Part shown: positions 1 through 11,400 of the stretch, piece by piece
How the letters are laid out: each line of letters opens with the position of its first letter
How positions within the stretch are numbered: position 1 is the first letter of the stretch
Assembly: GCA_964035015.1 (NCBI GenBank)
Contig: OZ035997.1
Span: forward strand, 83,975,755 to 84,039,754
Origin: Corallium rubrum
Lineage: Eukaryota; Cnidaria; Anthozoa; Scleralcyonacea; Coralliidae
DNA length: 64,000 bases
Reading direction: 5' to 3'
The notes under the pieces: generated by a model
Database searches by the model: none
What the model saw: only the letters and a program-made list of their open reading frames with translations
What the model was told of the DNA's origin: nothing
Translations under genes and position numbers: made by a program

Positions 1-979
1 AATAGATTGCATGTTTATATTAATTTTCATTTTCAAGATTTCTTCCGTTTTAACTCAGCTAAACTGATAAATACGAATCTCCTACCTTTAAACTTTCTTC
101 TGCTTTTGTCACCACAAACACTGTGAATTCAGTCTACTCTTTTTGGATTGTTTTTCTCGTTCGCGGTTTCTTACTTATTTCGTTGTTGACACATAAATAG
201 GACAAGGAACTGAATCATCATTCAGTTCTCTTCGTGATCTAAAAAGCCGTTTGTTTCAAAATTTCTTCATCGTTCCCTCTCGAGTTATGTAGAATACACC
301 AGAGCAAAATTCTTTACCGGCTTTGAACAGTTTCAGGACACATCCTTCTTTCAGTTACATTTCGGTCGGCGTCGTTTTCGGTCTTTATCGTATTAATTTT
401 TCTGGCTTTTTCCAGTGGTTTTAAGTCGTATTATTGTTGTCTTTTTCTCACTGCCACATCTCTTCAATCTCTTGTTAGCCTTCTTTCTTTGGTCTTGTTT
501 CATAGTAATATTAATGTACATTTTAGCTGAAACCATTTTTTCTGGCAAAGATTTCTTTCGCCGTGATCGTTGAAAAACTATTTCGTAATCCAACCGAACT
601 TATAAATTATAATTTGCTGACGTAAATTTAAATAATTTGAATAATTTAACAGGTTAGTAACCAGTACCCTTTATTCGAACTGCGCAAGTTGTGGATTTGA
701 TAACATATATATATAGATATATATATACAAACAGTTTTCAGAATTGCTTTCAGCTTTTCATCTCGCGTGTAAAGTGGACTCCACGCACGTCGAGATTAGC
801 ACCCTCACCGGGCTCCGGGCCTTCGGCCCTCCGCCCGGGCTCGGGGATAACGTACAGAAAATATTGTGTATTGATATCAATATTTTGTATGCATATCAAT
901 ACATCTTTGAAAAAATAAAAGAAATGTTATCGTCTTATACATAGCACTAAAGGTTTGCAAACATTGAAAAAACATGCAT
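1..979. other. No recognised gene; AT-rich flank
   Basis: No ORF here has recognisable protein character; the few open stretches are short and low in complexity. A strongly GC-rich, self-complementary patch lies near 808-848 (runs of CCGGGC / GCCCGGG), which stands out against the AT-rich surroundings and could be the end of an unrecognised repeat. A short TA-rich stretch lies near 703-726. The region passes into (AAT)n just before the large satellite. Confidence 0.5.
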
Positions 980-1026
980 AAAATAATAATAATAATAATA
1001 ATAACAATAACAATAACAATAACAAT

Positions 1027-2424
1027 AACAGTAACAGTAACAGTAACAGTAACAGTAACAGTAACAGTAACAGTAACAGTAACAGTAACAGTAACAGTAA
1101 CAGTAACAGTAACAGTAACAGTAACAGTAACAGTAACAGTAACAGTAACAGTAACAGTAACAGTAACAGTAACAGTAACAGTAACAGTAACAGTAACAGT
1201 AACAGTAACAGTAACAGTAACAGTAACAGTAACAGTAACAGTAACAGTAACAGTAACAGTAACAGTAACAGTAACAGTAACAGTAACAGTAACAGTAACA
1301 GTAACAGTAACAGTAACAGTAACAGTAACAGTAACAGTAACAGTAACAGTAACAGTAACAGTAACAGTAACAGTAACAGTAACAGTAACAGTAACAGTAA
1401 CAGTAACAGTAACAGTAACAGTAACAGTAACAGTAACAGTAACAGTAACAGTAACAGTAACAGTAACAGTAACAGTAACAGTAACAGTAACAGTAACAGT
1501 AACAGTAACAGTAACAGTAACAGTAACAGTAACAGTAACAGTAACAGTAACAGTAACAGTAACAGTAACAGTAACAGTAACAGTAACAGTAACAGTAACA
1601 GTAACAGTAACAGTAACAGTAACAGTAACAGTAACAGTAACAGTAACAGTAACAGTAACAGTAACAGTAACAGTAACAGTAACAGTAACAGTAACAGTAA
1701 CAGTAACAGTAACAGTAACAGTAACAGTAACAGTAACAGTAACAGTAACAGTAACAGTAACAGTAACAGTAACAGTAACAGTAACAGTAACAGTAACAGT
1801 AACAGTAACAGTAACAGTAACAGTAACAGTAACAGTAACAGTAACAGTAACAGTAACAGTAACAGTAACAGTAACAGTAACAGTAACAGTAACAGTAACA
1901 GTAACAGTAACAGTAACAGTAACAGTAACAGTAACAGTAACAGTAACAGTAACAGTAACAGTAACAGTAACAGTAACAGTAACAGTAACAGTAACAGTAA
2001 CAGTAACAGTAACAGTAACAGTAACAGTAACAGTAACAGTAACAGTAACAGTAACAGTAACAGTAACAGTAACAGTAACAGTAACAGTAACAGTAACAGT
2101 AACAGTAACAGTAACAGTAACAGTAACAGTAACAGTAACAGTAACAGTAACAGTAACAGTAACAGTAACAGTAACAGTAACAGTAACAGTAACAGTAACA
2201 GTAACAGTAACAGTAACAGTAACAGTAACAGTAACAGTAACAGTAACAGTAACAGTAACAGTAACAGTAACAGTAACAGTAACAGTAACAGTAACAGTAA
2301 CAGTAACAGTAACAGTAACAGTAACAGTAACAGTAACAGTAACAGTAACAGTAACAGTAACAGTAACAGTAACAGTAACAGTAACAGTAACAGTAACAGT
2401 AACAGTAACAGTAACAGTAACAGT
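1027..2424. repeat. (AACAGT)233 perfect hexanucleotide array
   Basis: The array is 1,398 bp, exactly 233 units, with no interruption that I can see. Such purity over 1.4 kb implies recent expansion or gene conversion, or repeat-unit filling by the assembler. It starts from an AACAAT precursor array and ends in a shifted ATACAG unit. Confidence 0.95.
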
Positions 2425-3019
2425 ATACAGTAACCATAATAATAATAGTAACAGTAACAGAAACAGTAACAGTAACAGTATACAGTATACCGTACACCGT
2501 ACACCGTACACCGCACACCGCACACCGCACACCGCACACCGCACACCGCACACCGCACACCGCACACCGCACACCGCACACCGCACACCGCACACCGCAC
2601 ACCGCACACCGCACACCGCACACCGCACACCGCACACCGCACACCGCACACCGTACACCGTACACCGTATACAGTATACAGTATACAGTATACAGTATAC
2701 AGTATACAGTATACAGTATACCGTAACCGTAACCGTAACCGTAACCGCAACCGTAACAGCAACAGCAACAGCAACAGCAACTAATAGTTTTACTAATAGT
2801 AATAGTAATAGTAATAGTAATAGTAATAGTAATAGTAATAGTAATAGTAATAGTAATAGTAATAGTAATAGTAATAGTAATAGTAATAGTGGTAGTGGTA
2901 GTGGTAGTGGTAGTGGTAGTGGTAGTGGTAGTGGTAGTGGTAGTGGTAGTGGTAGTGGTAGTGGTAGTGGTAGTGGTAGTGGTAGTGGTAGTGGTAGTGG
3001 TAGTGGTAGTGGTAGTGGT

Positions 3020-3548
3020 AGGGATAGGGATAGGGATAGGGATAGGGATAGGGATAGGGATAGGGATAGGGATAGGGATAGGGATAGGGATAGGGATAGG
3101 GATAGGGATAGGGATAGGGATAGGGATAGGGATAGGGATAGGGATAGGGATAGGGATAGGGATAGGGATAGGGATAGGGATAGGGATAGGGATAGGGATA
3201 GGGATAGGGATAGGGATAGGGATAGGGTTAGGGATAGGGATAGGGATAGGGATAGGGATAGGGATAGGGATAGGGATAGGGATAGGGATAGGGATAGGGA
3301 TAGGGATAGGGATAGGGATAGGGATAGGGATAGGGATAGGGATAGGGATAGGGATAGGGATAGGGATAGGGATAGGGATAGGGATAGGGATAGGGATAGG
3401 GATAGGGATAGGGATAGGGATAGGGATAGGGATAGGGATAGGGATAGGGATAGGGATAGGGATAGGGATAGGGATAGGGATAGGGATAGGGATAGGGATA
3501 GGGATAGGGATAGGGATAGGGATAGGGATAGGGATAGGGATAGGGATA
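3020..3548. repeat. (GGGATA)n array, telomere-like variant
   Basis: About 88 units of GGGATA, one substitution away from the TTAGGG telomere unit. A single GGGTTA unit occurs at about 3225-3230. The array directly abuts the left terminus of transposon copy 1. It is G-rich on the plus strand. It is not a real telomere: it is internal and the unit is not canonical. Confidence 0.9.
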
Positions 3549-3960
3549 CACAGGACGAAATAAGAAAATTAAGTTACCTTAAATGCCCATTAAAGCTAAC
3601 GTATTGAACCAATTAATGTGCCTTTAAGGTACACTTAAATTTATTAAATATAACTTTAAGTGACATTTAAGTGCTCATTTAAAGCCGATTTATGAACCAT
3701 TTATGGGTACCCTTAAATGCTCATTAATTCTCCGTAATTTTACATTTAGTTAAGCTTTAATTGACTACCTAAATGTAAAGGAAATAGAGATTTAAGTTCC
3801 CTTAAAGCTCATTAAAAACCATTAAATCTTTACAATTACTGATTTATGATACATATAACCCACCTTAAAGGTTCACTAAATCCACTTAAATGTATATTTA
3901 ATATATATTTAAGACTTGCGTAAATGTCAAGAAATACAGATATAAGTGAACTTTACTGAA
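3549..3960. repeat. Left terminal and subterminal repeat region, copy 1
   Basis: The terminal inverted repeat is followed by some 400 bp crowded with short words of the type CTTTAAG, TTAAATG, CATTTAAG and CCCATTAAAG in both orientations. CACTA-family elements typically bind their transposase at such clustered subterminal motifs, so these are likely protein-binding sites. No ORF is present. Confidence 0.65.
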
Positions 3961-4299
3961 TGATAAATTCCTAATTATTTGTTTTGGAATACTGTCGTCA
4001 TATTATTCTTTTTTTTTTTAAAAAAAGAAAAAATCTTTTAAATTTCTACTTTACGCGCCGGTGAGATATAGAGATTTCAGTTATTTGGATGCGCAAATGA
4101 AAACTTTCTGTAAATGATCAATACAACAACATTGATTAAAATCACCAGACCAAGTAGTTTTAAATGATATTTATTGAAATTAAAACATTCTACAACACAC
4201 ACTAACATTAATTCCATTGGCATTATATAAAATAAAGGAGAAGGAAATTCGAAAGTTTATGACATTTATGTGAACCCAAGCTGTACTTATAGTAGCTTA

Positions 4300-4578
4300 T
4301 TGCCATGTTACACGAGGCAACTTTCCTTGCAACTTGCAACACAATGGCGTTGTATTGCAAGTTGCAAGAAAGATTTCCTCGTGTGACACCCCATGTTTAC
4401 AACTAGTCTCGCAGCGAAAAATTGCGTTGCCAGTCGCAGAGAAAGTAGAAGCAGCTTCTACTTTTCGCAACGCTACGAGACAAGTTGCAGCGTGTGACAC
4501 CCCCACTGCAACTTGCAATATTTTTTCGACAAAAATTGCGTTGCAAGTTGCAAGGAAAATTGCCTAGTGGGACATGCC
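4300..4578. mobile_element. Nested Harbinger-like MITE, copy 1
   Basis: A 279-bp segment has long imperfect inverted termini (GCCATG...GGCAACTTTCC on the left, complementary to the right end), built from repeated TTGCAAGTTGCAA words. It is flanked on both sides by TTA (4297-4299 and 4579-4581), a 3-bp duplication of the type Harbinger elements make. The interior is also partly palindromic. Open frames on both strands here are by-products of the palindrome. It lies downstream of the 3' end of the coiled-coil gene. Confidence 0.55.
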
Positions 4579-4741
4579 TTAGTTATTCAAAGTAATTTTG
4601 AACTACTCTAAACTCACTCGATCGATCGTGCGTTGTACCAGCTGATTATATAAACCTTAGGACACCAAGCTATAGCCGAACAAGTCAACCAACTATAGGT
4701 ATTAATATTTATATTCAAAAGAGAGAAAATAAGTTAAAAAT

Positions 4742-4773
<32 letters not shown>

Positions 4774-4775
4774 GT

Positions 4776-5172
4776 TTATGCACGAATGAGTGCCCACTCA
4801 GGAAAATCATTTGGTTCTGGACGAGTTGATGGCTGACTAACATTTTCACGGCGTGGGAGAATTCTGCTTTTTGCCCTTTCAGTTAAATGTTTATTATATG
4901 CTGAATCCAGATCTTTTTTCGCCTTTTTGAAGCGTTCACTTTCCCAGGCAAGGCGCCTTATATTGTATGCCACAACTTTTGAATTTCCGTCACTGTTGGT
5001 CTCGGTGCAACTTTCCTCACTCGACATGGCGTCATCTACTAGAATTTCAGCAACTCTGCCTCGTTTTTTGACACTCCAATTAGCCTTCTCCAATGCAAGA
5101 GTTCTTCTGGTCAGTTTCTGGAAATAATTAAGATATCAAATGGTTAAAAAAGAATCAAAAGAAATGTGAGCA

Positions 5173-5226
<54 letters not shown>

Positions 5227-7416
5227 TGTATCAAAAAAAGGCTGAACCCTTAGAAAACAACCAATTGTAGTAGTTTGAGAGCCCTAAAAGCGCTGCAAAA
5301 AAATTAACTAAAGATATGTCGTTAATTAACAACAGCTAGCAGCTAACTCTTACCAATAGATAAACAAAAAATACCTACGGGCCTAGTGAATTCCTTCTTT
5401 CTATTTTAACCCTTTCACCACCAGACCTTCTCCCTTGACGAGTAAAATCGTATGGCGTTAGCAAGAGTAAAATAGTAATGGGCCACCACGGTGGTGAAAG
5501 GGTTAATTTGTTCCTTTTATTGAAAAATTAAAAGGTGTTCAAGTAATAATTATTTGTGAAAAGGTCCGATAATAATTTCTGATGTGACTTTTTAAGTGAG
5601 CATGCTCAATTACTATATTGAATAAATTATCATCCAAATTCTAAACATACATCTCTTTTCCGACAGTTCCTTCTACAGTTCTTTTTATGGGCCTGATACT
5701 TTCCCTCAATGGTTTTCTTTTCCTTTTCATACAAAGAGATGAAATATCTTTTCAGCACAGCTGTAAAGTAAGAAGAATTTGTCATTAATATTAATCATGG
5801 CATTTTATAACACTATAAATAAGCAGTTGTAGAAGCATTGTGGTATTATGAAACTGACTTTTATATGTACTGTACATAGCCTCTGTGCACATTTAGAAAA
5901 CCTGCCAGAATTTCTGGATGTGCACATGCAGGCTACATTGTATTTTATACGCAGTACTCTTTGCCATTAATTAAATCTTGGTTTTCCTTTCTGGGCAATA
6001 TAAACTATACAGTAGTCCAATACTTTGTTTTAAAACAAAACTTGATTCCCAAATTTCATTGATATTTTGTCACATTAGAAATACTCCTGTTTGAATTAAT
6101 TGACTAGCCACTTATATATCAAGGCTATTCACCCATACAAAAATCCAATAGGTCCGAATTCCTATTAGATTTTGATCATCAAATTCATACAGAAAACTAT
6201 AAGAGCTCCTATGATACGAATTTGTTCGCATAGGTTAGGAAATTTCTTATTGCACTTCCTAGAAGTATAAGAAATTAATTGCTATTAGATTTTCATATAG
6301 AAACTGTTTATGTTGAACATACAAATCTTGAAATTTCTGTTGGGCAGCTGCAATTACCCACTTACATCCATGGGCAACCATTGGTTTTCCTGTGGCTTTA
6401 AATGCAAAAGGTGACCACTGCCTGGAAAATTTCAAGAGCCAGCTGAGACAGTATAATTATATCACTTTAACACAGTACATACTTTCAATTTGCAACTGAG
6501 ACCATCCACCATTCTCCTGCCCTTGATATTGCTGTACTTCTCTAACAACACCCTCAATTATTTCCTTGTTGCTATTAGATAGAACACTATAAAAAAATAA
6601 ATAGGACAGATGATATTTTATTTCAAAATGATCATTAGAAAATGCCCTGACATCTTCTTTCTGATCTTCGCACTGCTAGCTGGTATCCAGGGTATCAAAA
6701 TGTATACCAAGCAAATTATATACAGTAAGTATTATAAGTATTATACCATGACTTGAGGGAAATTACAGTGATTAAATTTTCCCTCAGCTGTTTTACAAAT
6801 CTTCCCGAGGCTAAGGCAAAATTTAATCATTAATTTCCCTCAAGTCATGGTATGAGTTTGTAATACCATGATATTCATGCTTAATGTCCCTTGTGAGGAG
6901 TAAAATTGAATGAACATTTGATGTTCACTCATGCATGTGAATGAGGAGAAAATTAGAAATTTTCCCCAAAGCAGGGAAATTAGAGATTAAATTACCCAGT
7001 GAGAACAAAAGAAATCAAGTCAATCATGGTATTACCTTATAAATTACCAGGTGAGCTTCCAATGCCCCTTTATCATTTGACATTTTATCTATCTGAACTC
7101 TGTAAGTGGTCTATACTATAATAATTATTAAGAATTAAATATATTCAAATATACTCGATGTACCTTTCTGTGAGAGTGAAACCAAGGAAATCATCTCGTT
7201 GCAACAAAGTTTTGTAGACTTGTTTTGTAATTCTCTAGAAAAAATTAATATATAATAACTAGAGGATATTACATGATGTGATGATGGCACAAAGATATGA
7301 ATTCTATCTTCCAATGGTGAAAACAATATTTTTTTAAGTAAGTGTAGCAAATGAGTAAAATATAGAAAATAGCATATTTTCTAGCAAAACTTGGAATTTA
7401 CCGTAAAAGCTCTATC

Positions 7417-7448
<32 letters not shown>

Positions 7449-8012
7449 CCCGCCATCGGCCCTCACCCTGCCGTATGTAAATGCTCTTTCTCATTCTGAC
7501 GTATGTGATTGAGTTGATGACTTACGAAAGTATTGATTTACGCACGGTGCCCGTTTTAGTAGATCAGTACTTTCGTAACAAGTGTATCCATTCAATCGCA
7601 TACGTCAGGTTGAAAAAAAAATCGCGCGCGTGTAAACAGAACATGTATTAAATCTGAAGTGGCTTTATAAACTGTGTATTTCATTCATTAATCGAGGAAC
7701 ATCAACCGACAAACAAAAATATTTCAAAAATATAAAGTGAATTACCCGACATTGCGTAGGCACTCGCACTTCTTGCACTCTTCGTCGTTTTCTTTTGGTT
7801 TCGGGAGGAGATTGATTTGTCGCTTCACCCAGCTTTTGTTCCAAACTCGCAAATGCCTGACGATTTTTCTCATCTCTCTGCTTCAACTCTTCCCGCAGGA
7901 CACGATTCTCCTCATTCAACTTCTGATTTGTGCGCGCAATTTCCTCAAGGAGAATCAGCACTTGATCTTGACCTCCTTGCCTCTCTGTATCACGGGCATT
8001 CGTTGTAGCCAT
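4776..8012 (-). CDS. Transposon coiled-coil/basic accessory protein, 5 exons, copy 1
   Basis: Five exons join in frame to 297 residues: 7746-8012, 7164-7234, 6483-6586, 5651-5760 and 4776-5117. Every junction has GT/AG and matching phase. Exon 1 starts at an ATG and encodes a leucine- and glutamate-rich coiled coil (about residues 17-65), then a basic KRKRRR stretch (73-78) that looks like a nuclear signal. Exon 4 is lysine- and arginine-rich with paired cysteines (NCRRNC). Exon 5 has an acidic serine-rich patch (about EESCTETNSD), a basic helix and a proline-rich tail ending near FPEWALIRA. I do not recognise the family. A nuclear, DNA- or transposase-binding helper, analogous in position to the second protein of plant CACTA elements, is an inference from context. 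It is divergent from the kinase gene, with 391 bp between the two ATGs. Confidence 0.72.
5173..5222. repeat. (TA)n microsatellite in coiled-coil gene intron
   Basis: An AT dinucleotide run lies in the intron between exons 5 and 4. It differs in length from the same site in copy 2, one of the few differences between the copies. Confidence 0.85.
5410..5502. mobile_element. Nested piggyBac-like MITE, copy 1
   Basis: A 93-bp element has perfect 13-bp termini CCCTTTCACCACC and its complement, flanked on both sides by TTAA (5406-5409 and 5503-5506). TTAA target sites and CCC-starting ends are the signature of piggyBac elements. It has no coding capacity. It sits in an intron of the coiled-coil gene and is present at the same place in copy 2. 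Confidence 0.8.
6744..6852. repeat. Inverted repeat (fold-back) in coiled-coil gene intron, copy 1
   Basis: Arms of about 22 bp (TACCATGACTTGAGGGAAAT and complement) bracket a partly complementary middle (ATTAAATTTT / AAAATTTAAT). A second, shorter pair (TAATACCATGAT near 6861 and complement near 7023) continues the palindromic character to about 7036. This is probably a small non-autonomous element; no clear target duplication was seen. Confidence 0.5.
7417..7450. repeat. Poly-C / (CA)n tract, copy 1
   Basis: A homopolymer C run followed by CA dinucleotides, located in intron 1 of the coiled-coil gene. Its length differs from copy 2. Confidence 0.85.
7496..7608. repeat. Inverted repeat (113 bp) in intron 1, copy 1
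   Basis: The arms start CTGACGTATG and end with the complement CATACGTCAG. They extend imperfectly for ~40 bp to a TACGAAAGTA / TACTTTCGTA pair around a short centre. It is likely a small fold-back element. The ends carry a TGACGTA motif. The same structure is at 38791-38903 in copy 2. Confidence 0.55.
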
Positions 8013-8403
8013 TTAACGCAGTTGGTGCGAGATCAAAGTAAAAAAATTCGCTGTTCAACAACCTAACACCACGAAGCAAACCTGCAACTGGCTGTTGGAA
8101 AATGAGCGCAATTTTGAATAATTGGCGCACAATGACTTGATTTTATATATGGTCGGTACATAAGACCCCCTAAATTAGATATCGATATACCTATTAGCCG
8201 GTGGTGATGCCATTGACTCGCTTATTTTTAAAACCTTTTAGAATACCATAGCCTTTCAGAAAATATGTTTGTAACTTATGTAGCTATGCCAGTTACATAT
8301 GGAATCAGATAGGATTCTAAATCTTGCAATTTTATAAATATCCACTGAACAGATTTTATAGTAGAGGGCCAACTTCCCGCTCATCTGTTAATATCCGGTT
8401 AAA
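8013..8403. promoter_or_regulatory. Putative divergent promoter of coiled-coil and kinase genes, copy 1
   Basis: A 391-bp non-coding gap lies between the start codons of two head-to-head genes, so both 5' regions and promoters must lie in or near it unless non-coding exons exist. It contains a TTTTATATATGG stretch at about 8140. No further motif is certain; the call rests on gene geometry. Confidence 0.35.
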
Positions 8404-11400
8404 ATGCACTTTGAACCTTTTGTCATCTGGCTTTGGCGCCAGAAATCATTCGAAATGGAGGGAAAGAACTCGAAGATGTCTCACTGCAATGCTGTCGGGT
8501 TCGCTGTTAGTAAGTATGGTCAAGCTAATGCGCCTTTACCGTGCTTATTAGCAGATCGTGCGAGCGGTTTTTCGCTTGCTGACGATCGGCCATACCAAAA
8601 TCAGCATCTTGAAAGCCAAGCAGTTAACGTCGCCACCTCCACTTCTGGCAAGTCAACTAGAAGAAACATAGAATTGCTACGAAAGAAAAGGAGTCGCAGA
8701 AACAAACAGAAGCGTGAGTCGTTTAGAAATCTAAGTCGAAAGGAAAGAAGAACGAAATATTCTCGAGGAGCAAATCAAGCAATAATCAAAGGACTCGAAG
8801 ATAAATTGCACAAGGCAGAACAGGATTATGTTCAAGAGAAAAGGCTCTCGAAACTCTGTCGGACCAGTTACCAGAAGGAGAAAGATAGAAAACTCAAAAT
8901 CTTAGGTGAGATTTTTGTTGTGCATGTATTTCTGGATTTGTGCCCTTCAGTCTGAATATAAAACTTACATTTTGATTCATGCTTGATAGTAAAGCATTTA
9001 TAAATCAATATTTAAATGATACATGTATGAGTTTATTAGCCTTTAAAGGACTAAAAAATAATGGTTTATCTAGATTGTGATTAGCTTGTTCAGGTCTGTA
9101 CCGCCTGTTGAGGAACTAATTCTTCAGAGCATGCCTCGATGCCTACTGTATTAGCTGCCTTCTGAAGGAACAGTGCTATCCATGCTTTGAACAACTTAAC
9201 TTAAATTTTATTTGGAGAATTGAGCTATCAGATAAATGACTCCCTATTTGGAAGATAAAATATTAATTTGGATGTTCAAAACATGAGTTTATGCAAGGAT
9301 TTATCCACCAGATACTGTAGGAGTTAATTACTTGTGGAATTATGTATTGGAAATTCGTCAGGAGTTTACTGCAATTTTTAATAATAAGAATTCTTAGGGT
9401 GCAGGCATATTGGTGGTTTTCAATCAATCCCTTGAGAATTGCAGGGCAAAGGCCAAGTGGGCATGTTAATTGGAAGGTACAATAACATTGAATATAATAT
9501 TCTTTTGTATTAACCAACCAACATGCAACCCAGCAATACATATCAATAACATTGATGTAATTGCAATCTCATACTGCAATTACCCAGTTTCCTGAACAAA
9601 TCCAAAATGGGAAATACATGTAGAGGGAATAATTATATGGTTTTTGAATAAAATAGCCCAACACTAGGTTGGGTGGTAAATTATCAAGGAAAGTAGGATA
9701 TGCTGTAAAATGTAATACATGTACAGTAGTTATGAATATTTATTTTAAAACCAATGGGTTTTTATCCTCAGTACTCAACCTTGCCTTTCTCTTTTTTCAT
9801 GGCTATCCTAGACTGTACAGTACAGTATGTGCTTTTGGTCTTGAAACACTTCTTCCTTAGTATTACTGTACTAATCTTTAAAAAACTCTTGCTTTCAAAA
9901 TTTGTAGAGGTCCTAAAATTCTGGAACGTAAAAATTTAAAAGAAGAAAATGCAGGTGATTCAATAACCCTTGGAAAGGGAGCTTTTGGAAATTGTAAGAA
10001 GATGGTGTATAGAGGAATTATTGTCGCTGTAAAAGCATACCATGATTATGTTGATGTAAATTCTGTTCAGTTGGAAGCTGATGCTATCAGTCAGTTTGAT
10101 CACCCAGGTAATAAATATTTATAATACATTTATTTATTTCACAAATGCCCAATGTGTCTACAGTGTCTGATGAATTTTAACAATTATTAGATGAGTTGGA
10201 GCATATCAAGAATTATCAAAACTGAAAAGGATAACACAAACCAAGGTGTTAATATTCTTGATATCAGAGGAAACTCCAATTCTATCTCTATTCACACCTG
10301 CCGGCCATGTGCAGTGTCCAGATATTAAAATAATGCAACATAATATAAGATTATGTTATGTTACAGTACAGTAGATGCTAATGTACCCACCATACAGGAA
10401 CCAGTTGCAAAAATGCAATGTTAGACCTGACTGGAAACGCACACACAACCCTGTGATACTAGTGCAGTGCTCTGACCACTGAGAAAATGTATTAATACAA
10501 AGATTTTGTTGTGGTGAAAAATTTAAATATAGCATGGGAAAACATTTTTACCAAGGTACATTTTTATACTGGATAGTTCTGAAAAGAACTGTTCAAAAAA
10601 TTCATTTTTAACCTGATGTTGTCATAACGTTTCACATAAATATAGACTCAAGTTCTTATTTTAGTTAGCAGATATTGCATCTGAAGAGTATAGTAAAAAA
10701 AGAGCAGTCACAAAATACATAGTGTTTCTTTCTAGAATTAAATGTACGATACTATGCTCCAGATCTTTTATTCTTCTTCTGCTAAGTCTCAAACAGTTCT
10801 CTTCAGAACTATCTAGGATAAAAATTTACCATGGTTAATATGTTTTCCCATGTTATGTCTTAAAATGTGAAAATTCTTCACTCAAAATTTTCCTTCACCA
10901 TACATGTGAACACATACAGTGTAGTTTAATCAAATGAAATGTCAAATGTTACTTACAGTACATGTATACTGTAATAGCCATTTGATCTGTCACCCTCCAA
11001 CTTTTGTGGGATTGATTAATTGCAACCAATCATTAGATTTACTTACACAAAATAATTCTTATAGGATTACCATTGTTATTTGGAGTCTGTCTGAATGAGA
11101 AGCCCTACCTGATGGTAACACAATTTCATGGGATTAATGGCAATTGCATGACATTTCAAAATGCTATGCAATCATCTGTGGTTACATCATTGGCCAAGTG
11201 GATTAGACTATTCAGAAAAACTGGAGAAGCTTTGCTCTATGTCCATGAAAAAGGTTTTCTTCACAATGACATCAAAGGTGATAATATCTTGCTGTCAGCC
11301 CAAGGCTCTGGTTTAAATCCAGTCCTCATTGACTTTGGTAAGTGCCGTACAACAAAAAATCCTAAGAAGTATAACCTAACCCTAGATGAGCAATGGAAAT

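Larger units (their letters stand above)
980..3548. repeat. Compound hexamer/heptamer satellite, 2.6 kb
   Basis: An uninterrupted series of short tandem arrays: (AAT)n 980-1001, (AACAAT)n to 1026, (AACAGT)n 1027-2424, a mixed zone with AGTATAC and CGTACAC heptamers, CGCACAC heptamers about 2512-2651, then CGTACAC and AGTATAC again, (CGTAAC)n about 2722-2755, (AACAGC)n to about 2780, (AATAGT)n 2793-2890, (GGTAGT)n 2891-3019 and (GGGATA)n 3020-3548. Neighbouring arrays differ by one or two bases per unit, so they probably arose by point mutation followed by local expansion. The long apparent reading frames across this region are only translations of the repeat. The left transposon copy abuts the last GGGATA unit. 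Confidence 0.95.

Noticed and set aside
3020-3548. Interstitial telomere
   Set aside because: The unit is GGGATA, not TTAGGG, with only one GGGTTA unit; position is internal.
877-3607. Long open frames of Thr-Val, Tyr-Cys, Leu, Arg-Asp or Gly-Ile repeats on both strands
   Set aside because: They are translations of stop-free hexamer arrays; both strands and several frames are open at once, with no non-repeat coding sequence.
4297-4567. Two opposite-strand ORFs (also at 35588-35858)
   Set aside because: Both fall inside the palindromic Harbinger-like MITE; they are by-products of the inverted words.
6130-6345. Possible MITE with CCCA...TGGG ends in a coiled-coil gene intron
   Set aside because: The ends match only partly and no target duplication is visible; too weak to annotate.
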